A stretch of 64,000 bases of DNA from Desulfosarcina sp. OttesenSCG-928-A07 (lineage in GTDB: Bacteria > Desulfobacterota > Desulfobacteria > Desulfobacterales > Desulfosarcinaceae): contig JAJDJS010000001.1 of NCBI GenBank assembly GCA_030267325.1, positions 1 through 64,000 of the forward strand, written 5' to 3'. The notes under the pieces were generated by a model. That model worked only from the letters and a program-made list of their open reading frames with translations, was not told the DNA's origin and made no database searches. Positions within the stretch are counted from its first letter, which is position 1. Each line of letters opens with the position of its first letter. The position numbers were made by a program, and so were the translations under genes. Positions 19,029 to 28,090 of the stretch are shown in pieces.

Positions 19029-19372
19029 CGTCGTTTACTCCCTGAGAAATGGTCAACACCCTGAAACATCACTACCCGATGACTGCCGGCGATTTCTTTC
19101 AGAATTACCGGCAGGTCGTCGGTCACCTGCCTTGCCTGGACCTGAAAAAGGCTCAGGTCGGGCTCTGTCTGTTCAATGAAACAGCCCAGACCAGCACTGT
19201 TTCCGGAAAGGAGACAGGATGAAGAGGATTTCTCATCCTCGCCACCGCAAAACCCGGCGGACAGAATCTGGAGCTGTTTTTTATGAATTTTTCTTCATAG
19301 CACACATATCCGGGATAATTCTACCCCGTCTGCTGCGCGGCCGGGTCAATCTCCGGCATCAAGGCGTACTTT
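19029..19372. other. Intergenic region upstream of the lytic transglycosylase
   Basis: About 340 bases without a supported gene. It holds two hairpin-like inverted repeats: TGCCGG / CCGGCA (about 19084-19113) and GAGGAT / ATCCTC (19224-19240). An 89-codon forward ORF at 19219 has a good AAAGGAG site, but it runs into the convergent HAD-AIRS gene and has no recognisable domain. Confidence 0.4.
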
Positions 19373-20989
19373 TCACCCGAACAGTCGGGTTATCTCATCT
19401 CCGTCAAAAACCGGCCAAGGAACGGAAACGCCCTTTTCTTCGGCCTGAATTTCCTGCCCGGAGGACAATACCTCACCGATATCAGTGACCGGGATGGCGT
19501 TTTTCTTCAACTCGGCCACCAAAAGGGGCGCTGAATCCGGACGGCAGGCAATGACAAGACTGCCCGAGCCGATGAGACCCAGGGGGTCAATTCCCAGAAG
19601 GTCTCCCATGTGGCGGGTTTCAGGAAAGACCGGCATCTGGTCCAGAAAAATCCGGATTCCCTTTCCGCCGGCCCTGGAAAGTTCCCACAGGGCTGTGGCC
19701 ACGCCGCCTTCGGTCACATCATGAAGGGCTGAGACCCCTTCCACCTGCCAGGCAATGCGGGCTTCGGGAAGGATGCTGAGCCATTCTTTAAATCGGGCCG
19801 CCGCATCAATTTCATGGGGGGGCATGCCTTTTTCAAGAAGCAGAGATCTGAATTCTGCTGCAATAATGGCGGTGCCTTCAACGGCAACGCCCTTGGTGAT
19901 GAGCACCCGGTCGCCGGGCATCATGCGGCGTTTGCGGATCAGGTCTTTTCGCTCAAGGGTGCCGGCCATCATGCCGGAAACCACGGGCCGGTGCACCGCA
20001 TCGGTGATTTCCGTGTGCCCGCCGCAAAGGGTAACGCATTGCTCGGTACAGGCCTGATTGAGATCGGCAAACACTTTTCTCACCTGGGACCTTGAAAACC
20101 CTCTGGGAAGAAGCAGCGTTGCCAGCATCCATCGGGCCTTGGCGCCGGCTGTGGCCAGATCATTGGCATTGATCAGGACTGCATATCGTCCGATGGCCTC
20201 TGTGGCAAAGGTGATGGGATCGGATTTGAGAACGAGCACCGCATTTCCGGAAATATCCACGGCAGCCGTGTCTTCGCCAACAGACGGCCCGATCAGAACC
20301 GATGGGTCGTTTACCTGATACTGACGCAGAAGATCGTTCAAAAATACATTGGGCAGTTTCCCGGCCGGAAGTGAAAGCCCCTCGGTAATCACGGGCTTCA
20401 ATTGATCCAGGGTATCCACCACAAAATCAGCATTCACACCCTCGGGAAGGGGATTGTGGTTGGAAAGATAAGCGGTTAGGGACCCTGCCCGGCGACCGGC
20501 CTCTATATCAAACAGAAAATCTCCCACCATGAGAATGTGGGCTGGCGGCACCTTGAGCTGATCCGCAATCCACCTCACCCCCTCACCCGACGGTTTGATT
20601 CGGACCGGATCTTCCCGGGTCACCAATGCATCAATGTCTTCAAGGGAAAAATCTGAAAACGACTCCAGGGCACGGACCACGGAAATCCGGCTGTTCCGGG
20701 TGAGAATCCCCACGGGCAGACCGATTTTTTTGATCCACCCCAGAAGGTCTTCTGCGCCTGTATTGGGCATTGACGCGGTCGCGCCGTCCAGCTCAAATGT
20801 TTCCAGCACCTGATTGATTTTTTCAAGACGTGCCGGATCGGTGATCCCTTCCATGTACTCCAGCACTGGAACAGAATCCGGGCAGCCGATCACTGGTTTG
20901 ATCACAGAAAAATCAAGGGCGCCCGGTCGCGTCAAGGTGCCGTCAAAATCAAACACCACCGCCTCAATCCGGTAAGGATGGCCTTGCAA
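19373..20989 (-). CDS. HAD hydrolase fused to an AIR-synthase-related (HypE-like) domain
   Basis: A fusion of about 538 residues. Residues 1-230 are a haloacid dehalogenase phosphatase: motif I VVFDFDGTLTRPG, motif II LTRNS, and the distal acidic motif MVGDFLFDIEAGRRAG. From about residue 240 it is a PurM/AIR-synthase fold protein (VLIGPSVGEDTAAVDI, ANDLATAGAKARWM, VTEGGVATALWELSRAGG), the ATP-binding family of HypE, SelD, ThiL and PurM. It lacks the Cys/Sec active-site motif of SelD. The start is uncertain: TTG at 20989 just after the preceding stop, or ATG at 21064, which overlaps that gene by 71 bases. Confidence 0.75.
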   Translation of the reverse strand: MQGHPYRIEAVVFDFDGTLTRPGALDFSVIKPVIGCPDSVPVLEYMEGITDPARLEKINQVLETFELDGATASMPNTGAEDLLGWIKKIGLPVGILTRNSRISVVRALESFSDFSLEDIDALVTREDPVRIKPSGEGVRWIADQLKVPPAHILMVGDFLFDIEAGRRAGSLTAYLSNHNPLPEGVNADFVVDTLDQLKPVITEGLSLPAGKLPNVFLNDLLRQYQVNDPSVLIGPSVGEDTAAVDISGNAVLVLKSDPITFATEAIGRYAVLINANDLATAGAKARWMLATLLLPRGFSRSQVRKVFADLNQACTEQCVTLCGGHTEITDAVHRPVVSGMMAGTLERKDLIRKRRMMPGDRVLITKGVAVEGTAIIAAEFRSLLLEKGMPPHEIDAAARFKEWLSILPEARIAWQVEGVSALHDVTEGGVATALWELSRAGGKGIRIFLDQMPVFPETRHMGDLLGIDPLGLIGSGSLVIACRPDSAPLLVAELKKNAIPVTDIGEVLSSGQEIQAEEKGVSVPWPVFDGDEITRLFG

Positions 20990-20993
20990 TGTG

Positions 20994-22652
20994 TTACTCT
21001 GGCTTGAGGTCGGGGAATAAGGCCAGAGACTGCTCCTGGAGCTTGTATTTCTGAACCTTTCCACTGGCGGTCAGGGGAAAAGAATCCACAAAGGCCACAT
21101 ATTTGGGAATTTTGTACCGGGCGATTTGGCCCCTGCAAAAATCCCGGATATCTTCGGGCTGAAGATCGCTGCCTTCTTTGAGGATCACAAAGGCCCCCAC
21201 TTCTTCACCGTATTTCTGGCTGGGAACGCCCACCACCTGCACATCGGAAATCCCCTCCATACGGTATAAAAATTCCTCGATTTCACGGGGATAAATGTTT
21301 TCTCCGCCCCGGATGATCATGTCTTTCTGGCGGCCGGTAATGGAAAGATAGCCGTCTTCGTCCATCACGCCCAGATCGCCGGTGTGGAGCCAGCCGTCCG
21401 CATCAATGGCTTTTTCCGTGGCCTCGGGCATTTTGTAATACCCCTTCATGACGCTGTATCCCCGGCAGCAGATTTCTCCCTGGATACCGGGGGGAAGTTT
21501 TTCGCCGGTTTCCGGATGGACGATCTTGATTTCAATATGGGGCATGGCCCGGCCCGTGGTTTCGGTCCGGCGCCGGATATCGTCGTCCGGCAGGGTCTGG
21601 GTCATGACCGGTGAGGTTTCCGTCAGACCATAGCAGATGGTGATGTCTTTCATGTGCATTTTGTCGATCACCTGGCGCATGACCTGGACCGGGCAGGGCG
21701 ACCCGGACATGATGCCGGTCCGGAGGGAAGAAAAATCAAATTTGGAAAACAGCTTGTGCTCCAGAATGGCGATGAACATGGTGGGCACGCCGTAAAGGGC
21801 GGTGCAGCGTTCCTGCTCCACTGACGCCATGACCTGAACCGGATCGAATTTTTCAAGGACCACCAGGGTGCCGCCGTGGGAAACAACGCCGATGACGCCC
21901 ATCACACAGCCAAAGCAGTGAAAGAGCGGCATGGGCAGACAAAGCCGGTCAGTTGATGTGAATCCCTGGTTTTCGCCCACCCAGAACCCGTCGTTGAGCA
22001 CGTTGTGGTGGCTCAGCATCACGCCTTTGGGAAATCCCGTGGTGCCGGAGGTGTACTGCATGTTCACCACATCGTGAATATCCAGCTCCGCCTGGCGGGC
22101 AGCATAGGCGGCAGGCGGGGTCATGACCGACAGGGCCATGATTTCCGGCAGGCTGTACAGGCCGCGATGTTTTTCCTGGCCCAGAAAGCACACCCGCTTC
22201 AGAAACGGCAGCTTGGCGCATGAAAGCGTGCCCCGTTCCTGGGTTTTGAGTTCCGGGGCCAGTTCGTAAATAATCTGGAGATAATCCGTATCCTGGTAGC
22301 CGTCGATGATAAAAAGGGTTTCGGTGTCGGATTGCTCCAGAACGTATGCCACTTCGGCCCGTTTGTAATTGATGTTCACGGTCAGCAGTACTGCGCCGAT
22401 TTTGGCCGTGGCAAACTGCAGGGCAATCCAGTAGGGAATATTGGTGGCCCATACGGCCACCTTCTCGCCCCGTTTGATCCCAAGGGCCATAAGTCCCCGG
22501 GCAAGCTGGTCCACCACATCGCCAAATTCCCGGTAGGTCAGTCGGTAGTCCCGGTCCACATACACCACGGCATCGTTCTCCGGAAACGCGGCCACGGTTT
22601 CGTCCAGCATCTGCCCCAGGGTGATGGTCTTCAAGGGCTGTACGGTGGTCAT
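20994..22652 (-). CDS. AMP-forming acyl-CoA synthetase
   Basis: A 552-aa member of the ANL superfamily that activates a carboxylic or fatty acid to its CoA thioester via an acyl-AMP. Seen: P-loop YTSGTTGFPKGVMLSHHN, the adenine motif YGLTETSPV, WLHTGDLG, the hinge GRQKDMIIRGGENIYPREIEE and the catalytic Lys in TASGKVQKYKL. A medium/long-chain substrate is likely by similarity, but the exact acid is unknown. It lies nine bases after the XRE-cupin regulator gene and just before the HAD-AIRS fusion, probably one operon. Confidence 0.9.
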   Translation of the reverse strand: MTTVQPLKTITLGQMLDETVAAFPENDAVVYVDRDYRLTYREFGDVVDQLARGLMALGIKRGEKVAVWATNIPYWIALQFATAKIGAVLLTVNINYKRAEVAYVLEQSDTETLFIIDGYQDTDYLQIIYELAPELKTQERGTLSCAKLPFLKRVCFLGQEKHRGLYSLPEIMALSVMTPPAAYAARQAELDIHDVVNMQYTSGTTGFPKGVMLSHHNVLNDGFWVGENQGFTSTDRLCLPMPLFHCFGCVMGVIGVVSHGGTLVVLEKFDPVQVMASVEQERCTALYGVPTMFIAILEHKLFSKFDFSSLRTGIMSGSPCPVQVMRQVIDKMHMKDITICYGLTETSPVMTQTLPDDDIRRRTETTGRAMPHIEIKIVHPETGEKLPPGIQGEICCRGYSVMKGYYKMPEATEKAIDADGWLHTGDLGVMDEDGYLSITGRQKDMIIRGGENIYPREIEEFLYRMEGISDVQVVGVPSQKYGEEVGAFVILKEGSDLQPEDIRDFCRGQIARYKIPKYVAFVDSFPLTASGKVQKYKLQEQSLALFPDLKPE

Positions 22653-22661
22653 GGCGCCTCC

Positions 22662-23231
22662 TTAGCGGGGAACGTAAATGGTCGCGTAAATGGCGGCCGG
22701 TGATGTTCCCTTGCAGCTCACACAGTGGGGCACAATGGAGTTGTAATAAATACTGTCGCCCGGATTCAGCACATGGGTTTCTGTGCCGTAAATCACCTCG
22801 ATCTGGCCGGCATGCACCACAAAAAACTCTTCGCCTTCATGGCTGGAAAGGTCTTTTTCCTTGTCCGGCTCCGGCAGCAGTTCCACATAAAACGGTTCCA
22901 TGTGGCGGTCGCTTTTGCCGGTGCCCAGGGAATAATACTTCAGGGCCACGGGTTTTCCCTTTCCCCGGAGCATGTTGAGTTCTTCCTGTTTTCCCTGGTG
23001 GCGGACCACCACCGGGTCGGTGCTGATCTGGTCATCCAGAAAGGTTCCCAGCCGGACATTTAAGGCCCGTGCGATTTTCACCAGGGGCCCCAGGGACGGA
23101 TACACATGGTCGTCGATCACGGTGGAAAGAAATTTTTCGTCAAGCCCGGTAAGCGTCGACAGCTTTTCAAGGGTGATCTGTTGCCGGTCCATATAGGTCC
23201 GGATTCGCTGGCCGACCTGTTCTGTTTTCAT
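22662..23231 (-). CDS. XRE-family regulator with C-terminal cupin domain
   Basis: A 189-aa regulator: an N-terminal helix-turn-helix (residues about 5-60, ITLEKLSTLTGLDEKFLSTVID) and a C-terminal cupin fold (residues about 110-185, SSHEGEEFFVVHAGQIEVIYG and GDSIYYNSIVPHCV) likely to bind a small ligand. Being the first gene ahead of the acyl-CoA synthetase, it probably controls that operon in response to an acid or acyl-CoA; this is inferred from context. Confidence 0.85.
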   Translation of the reverse strand: MKTEQVGQRIRTYMDRQQITLEKLSTLTGLDEKFLSTVIDDHVYPSLGPLVKIARALNVRLGTFLDDQISTDPVVVRHQGKQEELNMLRGKGKPVALKYYSLGTGKSDRHMEPFYVELLPEPDKEKDLSSHEGEEFFVVHAGQIEVIYGTETHVLNPGDSIYYNSIVPHCVSCKGTSPAAIYATIYVPR

Positions 23232-23465
23232 ATGCGTTCCTGTTTTTGATTTGACTTGTGCGAAGTGGATAACATGTGTGCCGCGTTGTGTGTCAAACGC
23301 GGTTTTCCATATTTTTAAAATAACTTGTCTCTATAGCGCAAAACAGGGGTACGGGGAAAGGAGTTTTTGGCAGATTGACGGCAGGGGATGGAATGATGTG
23401 GTTTTCAAGATCATTTTACCCTGGGGCAGTCTTGGCTTGATCTGACAACATCCATGCCCTTTTGC
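23232..23465. other. Intergenic region upstream of the XRE-cupin operon
   Basis: Part of a 306-base gap that ends in the bidirectional terminator. It should hold the promoter of the XRE-cupin operon; no motif was strong enough to name and no ORF is supported. Confidence 0.4.
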
Positions 23466-23508
23466 AAAAAAAATGGCAGATACCGGGGTTCGGGGATCTG
23501 CCATTTTT
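23466..23508 (-). terminator. Rho-independent terminator after the aminotransferase gene
   Basis: An 11-bp stem (AAATGGCAGAT / ATCTGCCATTT) is flanked by A and T runs, so it can act on both strands. On the reverse strand the T-run is eight long, and it lies about 30 bases after the aminotransferase stop. Confidence 0.8.
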
Positions 23509-23537
23509 CGTACCTGTTCTGTGTTGATCACTGTTTT

Positions 23538-24857
23538 TCAGGCAGCGGCGTTTTCCATCTCCTTGACAGCTTTGTAAACCGTGTCAAAAAGTGTTTCCAC
23601 ATCCTCGATGTCCATGCAGGAAAAAGCCACCCGCAGGTCGGTTTTCCCAAGGGCGATCAGGCCGATGCCGTATTTGTCCAGGAGATAGACCCGCAAAGGC
23701 TCGGCCTCAATGGTTTTAAGCCGGATACACATGAAATACCCGGAATTGAACGGATACACATCCCAGGCCGAACTGTACCGGGGATCTGTGGAGACCGCCT
23801 TGACGCGCTGGGCCCGATCCTTGAGAATATCGAATTTGTCCTTCCGCTCGGCCTGGTTTTTTTCATTGACCAGGGAGTTCAGCAAAATGGTCTGGCTCAG
23901 GTGTGAGGCATTGGAAATGGTTCCCCGGATACAGCCGGCGGTTTTTCGTTCCAGGGCATCAAAAACAACTGCCGGATCGCCGGTGAACGTCCCGCCGTAG
24001 GTGATAAATCCAACTCTTAAGCCCCACACGTAATTTTCTTTGGTGGCGCCGTCGAGCTTTACGGCCAGAATTTTTGGATGCGCGCCGCAAAGTTTTGCAA
24101 ATGTTGATTCTTTTGTGGCTTCCGGCGTGTAGAACAGGCCAAAATACGCATCATCGGTAACAGCCAAAACAGATGTTCCGGATTCGGCAACCTGCTTCAG
24201 TATCTTCACAACTGCATCAACCTCGTCACTGGTCAGCGTATAACCGCTTGGGTTGTGGGGAAAGTTGAGTAAAACGGTAATTTTCTGGTTTCCCGCAGCT
24301 TCTTCCTGAACAGCCTGCTCAAAGGCGGACAGATTGAACCCGCCGTTTTCCGTAAACATCTGATATTGACGCATCCGGGCGCCGTGGCGGACCGAAAAAA
24401 TCATGCTGTAATTGCCCCACATCATTTCCGGTAACACAATGACATCTTCCGGATCAATCCAGACATCGGCAAAAGTGGCAATACCGTGGGTAATGCCGCA
24501 GGTCACCACCGGCAGGCTGATGGGTTTTCCGGAAAGAGATGGGTTTTTCTCAAAGATTTCTTTTTGCCACTGCTTCCGTAAAGCCGGGATGCCAAAGGAA
24601 GGCGCATAGGTCAGGGATTGGCTGGGAGGAATATCGTGCAGGCAGTCCCGCACGCTGTCAAAGCACATGGTATGCCCGGATTCCTTGGCAATCCCGATGG
24701 TGGCGTTGATGGCATGGGCCTTTTCCTTGGCTTCGGCGCTCTGGCTGAGAATGCCTTTTGGGAAAAACAGTTTTTTCCCCACTTTGGAAAGCATATCGTA
24801 AACATGGGGCGCATGGGCAATGAGGCATTGGTTGAGCTGGTCAGCAAGTGGGTTCAT
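23538..24857 (-). CDS. Class I/II PLP-dependent aminotransferase
   Basis: A 439-aa fold type I enzyme. Seen: substrate/PLP region SFGIPALRKQW, LLNFPHNPSGYTLT (the NPxG motif), the cofactor Asp in VTDDAYFGLFY, the Schiff-base Lys in KLDGATKENYVWGLRVGF, and a C-terminal Arg in LRVAFSC. It is related to aspartate/tyrosine-type aminotransferases; the substrate cannot be fixed. The MNPLADQLNQCL start has no strong ribosome binding site. A strong terminator follows, so it is probably transcribed alone. Confidence 0.88.
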   Translation of the reverse strand: MNPLADQLNQCLIAHAPHVYDMLSKVGKKLFFPKGILSQSAEAKEKAHAINATIGIAKESGHTMCFDSVRDCLHDIPPSQSLTYAPSFGIPALRKQWQKEIFEKNPSLSGKPISLPVVTCGITHGIATFADVWIDPEDVIVLPEMMWGNYSMIFSVRHGARMRQYQMFTENGGFNLSAFEQAVQEEAAGNQKITVLLNFPHNPSGYTLTSDEVDAVVKILKQVAESGTSVLAVTDDAYFGLFYTPEATKESTFAKLCGAHPKILAVKLDGATKENYVWGLRVGFITYGGTFTGDPAVVFDALERKTAGCIRGTISNASHLSQTILLNSLVNEKNQAERKDKFDILKDRAQRVKAVSTDPRYSSAWDVYPFNSGYFMCIRLKTIEAEPLRVYLLDKYGIGLIALGKTDLRVAFSCMDIEDVETLFDTVYKAVKEMENAAA

Positions 24858-24940
24858 GGGTGTGGTGTCCTCATCATCAGTTGAGCTTATTGTAAAAATA
24901 GAACTTTCGCGATTTATTCATGTCAAAACCGTTCAAACAA

Positions 24941-24966
24941 AAAACCCGCCATCAATGGCGGGTTCT
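24941..24966 (-). terminator. Rho-independent terminator after the PxxKW gene
   Basis: A stem AACCCGCCAT / ATGGCGGGTT is followed on the reverse strand by TTTTTTG. It is about 35 bases after the stop of the cysteine-rich protein gene. Confidence 0.8.
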
Positions 24967-24998
24967 TTGTGAGACAGTATCCCGTCCATTGCCGACAA

Positions 24999-25277
24999 TT
25001 ATTTTCTGGATCGCTTGGAGGCTTTGAGGGGGTTGATTTTCTGTGAGTCCTCGGCCGCGGTGGTCATAACATGGGTGGCCAGATTGCAGTTTCCGGCTTT
25101 CCATTTGACAGTCGGCTCAGGACAGGCCGAACAATACCACCCGGAAGAAACTTCCAGCGTCCGGTTGCATCCCCTGCACTGATCGACAATCTCAAGGCAA
25201 AAGCCTTTTTTATATCCGCAGCCTTTGGCAGTCATGAAGGCGCATTCCATACCGTCACGAAGGGTTGTGCATTTCAT
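24999..25277 (-). CDS. PxxKW family cysteine-rich protein
   Basis: A 92-aa protein with nine cysteines, including CRGCNRTLEVSSGWYCSACPEP followed by PTVKW, which is the motif after which this family is named. The cysteine spacing suggests metal (zinc or iron-sulfur) binding. The family is of unknown function and is found mainly in sulfate-reducing Desulfobacterota. AAAGGAG lies upstream of the ATG. Confidence 0.75.
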   Translation of the reverse strand: MKCTTLRDGMECAFMTAKGCGYKKGFCLEIVDQCRGCNRTLEVSSGWYCSACPEPTVKWKAGNCNLATHVMTTAAEDSQKINPLKASKRSRK

Positions 25278-25310
25278 CTGAAAAAACTCCTTTTTAATAA
25301 AGCCCGGTCA

Positions 25311-25352
25311 ACGAAAAAGGCCAAGGAAGACACCCCCTTCGGCCTTTTCGAA
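25311..25352 (-). terminator. Probable terminator after mscS
   Basis: AAAAGGCC / GGCCTTTT arms with an inner AAGG / CCTT pairing; on the reverse strand the hairpin ends in CCTTTTTCG. It lies about 95 bases after the mscS stop and ahead of the PxxKW gene. Confidence 0.55.
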
Positions 25353-25443
25353 AAAACGAAAATTGGGTTTGTTTATGTTATCCGGCTAACGGTGTCAACG
25401 GTTTTTTAACATGACACCGAGCTTTCGGAGCAGAACAAAAACC

Positions 25444-26298
25444 TTATGACTGCTGGCCGGAAATCAGGCCGACGGCAGTGCGTTGATCCACACCATGGGG
25501 ATAAACATGAATATCCTGCTGGGGAAAGGGAATGGAAATCCCGCTGGCATCAAACGCTTTTTTCACCTTTTCGGTCAGATCAAACAGAACATCCCAGTAT
25601 TCTTCCACCTTTACCCATGGGCGGACCGCAAAATTGACACTACTGGCCCCCAGTTCGGCAACCGCAATGAGGGGCTTTGGCGTTTTCAGGATCCGGTCGT
25701 CTTCCGCCATCAGGCCGGCAATAATAGACCGTGCTTTGTCAATATCATCATGATACCCGATACCGAAGGTCATATCGATCCGGCGGGTGCCTTTGACCGT
25801 CCAGTTGGTGATATTGTTTTCGTTCAGCTTTGCGTTGGGGATGATGACGGTTTTGTTATCGCCGGTTTTAAGCTGGGTGGTAAAAATCTGGATGGATTCC
25901 ACTGTGCCGAATACCCCGGCGCCTTCGATGAGGTCGCCGACTTTGAAGGGACGGAAAATGATCAGGAGAAATCCGGCGGCAAAGTTGGACAAGGATCCCT
26001 GAAGCGCCAGACCGATGGCCAGACCTGCGGCGCCGAGAACAGCGATAAAGGAGGTGGTCTGAATACCCAGCTGCCCCAGTGCGGCAATCACAATAAAGGC
26101 GAGAAGGGCAATATAGGCAATGTGGGATGTAAACGAGATAAGGGTTTCGTTCACACCGCTTTTGGTCATGATGCGTTCAATCAGACTACGGATGCCTTTG
26201 GCGATCAATTGTCCGATAATAAAGATCGCCAGTGCGGCCAGCGCTTTCAACCCGTAGAAAAGCAACAAATCGTACAATTTTTTCAGTAAATCGTCCAT
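25444..26298 (-). CDS. mscS: Small-conductance mechanosensitive channel MscS
   Basis: A 284-aa inner-membrane channel that releases solutes on hypo-osmotic shock. It has three hydrophobic helices; TM3 is the Gly/Ala-rich pore helix (FIAVLGAAGLAIGLALQGSLSNFAAGFLLI). The cytoplasmic beta domain follows (FRPFKVGDLIEGAGVFGTVESI, VIIPNAKL) and a C-terminal alpha/beta domain ending PFPQQDIHVY. The size is that of E. coli MscS (286 aa). A copy of the conserved upstream element lies about 97 bases ahead of the start in the same orientation. Confidence 0.92.
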   Translation of the reverse strand: MDDLLKKLYDLLLFYGLKALAALAIFIIGQLIAKGIRSLIERIMTKSGVNETLISFTSHIAYIALLAFIVIAALGQLGIQTTSFIAVLGAAGLAIGLALQGSLSNFAAGFLLIIFRPFKVGDLIEGAGVFGTVESIQIFTTQLKTGDNKTVIIPNAKLNENNITNWTVKGTRRIDMTFGIGYHDDIDKARSIIAGLMAEDDRILKTPKPLIAVAELGASSVNFAVRPWVKVEEYWDVLFDLTEKVKKAFDASGISIPFPQQDIHVYPHGVDQRTAVGLISGQQS

Positions 26299-26394
26299 TG
26301 GCGGCGCCTCCTGACAAGACTCTCCGGCCCTGTGGCATCACGGCGGGCTGTACCGATAGTTCTTCCAGACAAAAAAATGACTTTTTCAGGAATA

Positions 26395-26424
26395 GTTAGA
26401 GCATTTTACGATTGAATGTTCTGA
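26395..26424 (-). repeat. Dispersed upstream element, partial copy (ahead of mscS)
   Basis: On the reverse strand TCAGAACATTCAATCGTAAA followed by ATGCTCTAAC matches the 3' half of the element seen ahead of kdsD and the TPR lipoprotein gene. Here it is also part of a local inverted repeat, AGAGCATTTTA / TAAAATGCTCT (about 26398-26442). Confidence 0.5.
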
Positions 26425-26545
26425 AATTGTTAAAATGCTCTGGCAAAACGTATTCGGCCGGCACAGACGCTGATAAAAATCCGGTTCGTCCATGCCGGTC
26501 GATGCATCAGATCAGATCAGACCCGATCAGATTTGCATAAACGTT

Positions 26546-27709
26546 TTACTTTTTTACGGTGAACTGAACCCGTCGATTCTGGGCCCGGCCTTCTATCGTA
26601 TTGTTGTCCGCAATGGGACGGTTCGGGCCGTATCCGGCAGAGGAAAGCCGATCCGGTGAAACGCCCTTGCTGATCAGGTAATCCATGGCGGTTTTCGCCC
26701 GAGCCCTCGAAAGCGGCATATTGAATGACATGGGTCCCGTGATATCGGTATGGCCTTCAACAACAAGATTCAGGTCACGACGATGCAGGATCATGGCCTC
26801 GGCCACTTCGTTCAGTACTGGGAAGGAAGCTGGCTTCAGCGTAGCCTTGTTGAGGTCAAATGTAATGGTCTCAAAAATCCAGTTGTCGTCTTGGCCGCTC
26901 AGAATGGTGATGGCGCAGCCGTTTTTGTCTACTTTCACACCCAGAGGCGTTCCCGGGCATTTGTCCAGAATATCCGGTACACCATCGCCGTCACTGTCAA
27001 TCAGTTCATTGACAAACACATCCCGCATAAACGCCGCCATTTCGGCACCGCCGACAAGATCATCACCCCGTACGGCTTTTCCGCATCCGCCCACCTCGGC
27101 AATTTCCTGCATCTGCAGACGGCCCGCTTCCTCGTCACCCACCAGCACGGTATAAATACAAAGGGAGCTGCCCATTTTTGCCTTCAGCTGTTTGGCTGCA
27201 GCAACCGCGTTGCCGCCGGTGGACATACCGTCGGAAACAATAATGATGGCACTGTTACCGGAAAGTCCTTCCAGATCCTTGCCGGCAGAGGCAATTGCTT
27301 TTCCCATATAGGTGGGGCCGCCGGGTTCTTTGACCCTGGCCAGGGCGCTGGCCATATCTTTCCCGTCATAGGGGGCCATTTCACGCAATAAAAGGGAGAC
27401 GTCTCTTGAGAGACTCAGCGTATGTCCAAAACTGCGCAAGGACGAATTGATCGGCATGTTGTCAGGCAGGGTGGCGAACATGTTGTTGACCAGCGATGTT
27501 CCGATGTCAAACTTTCGCCAGTCTTGATACCCATCGCCCATAGAGGAAGACACATCAACAATAAAAACAGCATTTTCCGCCTTGAGCTCATGTTTGCCTA
27601 CCGTGATTGTTTCCGGTGTGAACGCGGGAACCGGCTGATAGGTCGCGCAGGCGCTGATCAGCCCTACCATCATCACCATCACACCCAAACTCAAACATCT
27701 ACGTTTCAT
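26546..27709 (-). CDS. vWA-OmpA outer-membrane lipoprotein
   Basis: A 387-aa protein with lipoprotein signal (VGLISAC, lipobox Cys), a von Willebrand A domain with MIDAS motif DVSSSMGDG and IIVSDGMSTGG, a calcium-binding TSP3-like loop (DSDGDGVPDILDKCPGTP), and a C-terminal OmpA peptidoglycan-binding domain (VEGHTDITGP, RAKTAMDYLISKGV, NRRVQF). It likely sits in the outer membrane, anchored to murein, and presents an adhesive vWA domain. AAAGGAG lies before the ATG at 27709; the longer frame to 27781 would hide the signal sequence. Confidence 0.88.
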   Translation of the reverse strand: MKRRCLSLGVMVMMVGLISACATYQPVPAFTPETITVGKHELKAENAVFIVDVSSSMGDGYQDWRKFDIGTSLVNNMFATLPDNMPINSSLRSFGHTLSLSRDVSLLLREMAPYDGKDMASALARVKEPGGPTYMGKAIASAGKDLEGLSGNSAIIIVSDGMSTGGNAVAAAKQLKAKMGSSLCIYTVLVGDEEAGRLQMQEIAEVGGCGKAVRGDDLVGGAEMAAFMRDVFVNELIDSDGDGVPDILDKCPGTPLGVKVDKNGCAITILSGQDDNWIFETITFDLNKATLKPASFPVLNEVAEAMILHRRDLNLVVEGHTDITGPMSFNMPLSRARAKTAMDYLISKGVSPDRLSSAGYGPNRPIADNNTIEGRAQNRRVQFTVKK

Positions 27710-27889
27710 CAGGAACTCCTTTCGGTTGGTTGAAATAAGGTAATTTTTATTATTGGTATCATAGTACCCCTCATGACGCAAAAAGTCATCATGATGCGTG
27801 GCGACACTGAATCCGAAAAACCCGTCTTTTTGTCAATGCTTTTGTTTTCCGGGCGCCGTGGCCGTACCCCGTCTCGCCTGTATGAAACA

Positions 27890-27948
27890 TTGACATTTGA
27901 GCTAAATGAACTATTGTGAAGGAATTTGACAAAAGTAAAACTATGGCA
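27890..27948 (+). promoter_or_regulatory. Candidate promoters upstream of kdsD
   Basis: Two overlapping sigma70-like pairs are visible: TTGACA (27890) - 16 bases - TATTGT (27912), and TTGACA (27926) - 17 bases - TTTAAC (27949). Both lie 140-200 bases before kdsD, ahead of the conserved element. Confidence 0.4.
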
Positions 27949-27960
27949 TTTAACATTGAA

Positions 27961-28044
27961 TTTTTTCTCTATGGGGTTTGTACCCCATAAAGGGAAATGA
28001 TACCTGAAAAAATATGGAAACATTCAATTATAAAATGCCTTAAC
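27961..28044 (+). repeat. Dispersed upstream element, full copy (ahead of kdsD)
   Basis: About 84 bases closely matching the reverse complement of 33881-33965. Shared blocks include CTCTATGGGGTTTGT, AAGGGAAATGATAC, ACATTCAAT and a final TAAC. This copy also forms a hairpin TATGGGG-6-CCCCATA that the other copy lacks. It ends about 47 bases before the kdsD start. Confidence 0.65.
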
Positions 28045-28090
28045 ACTTTCAATAAGCGTCACTTTGCCACAGATAACCAGTTATTTCCAG

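Noticed and set aside
19219..19488. 89-codon forward ORF with a good ribosome binding site
   Set aside because: It overlaps the 3' end of the convergent HAD-AIRS gene by 116 bases and has no recognisable domain.
19373..20989. Selenophosphate synthetase (SelD) call for the AIR-synthase part
   Set aside because: No SelD Cys/Sec-Gly-Cys active-site region is present and the sequence resembles HypE/AIRS-related proteins, so it is not used as support for the selenoprotein finding.
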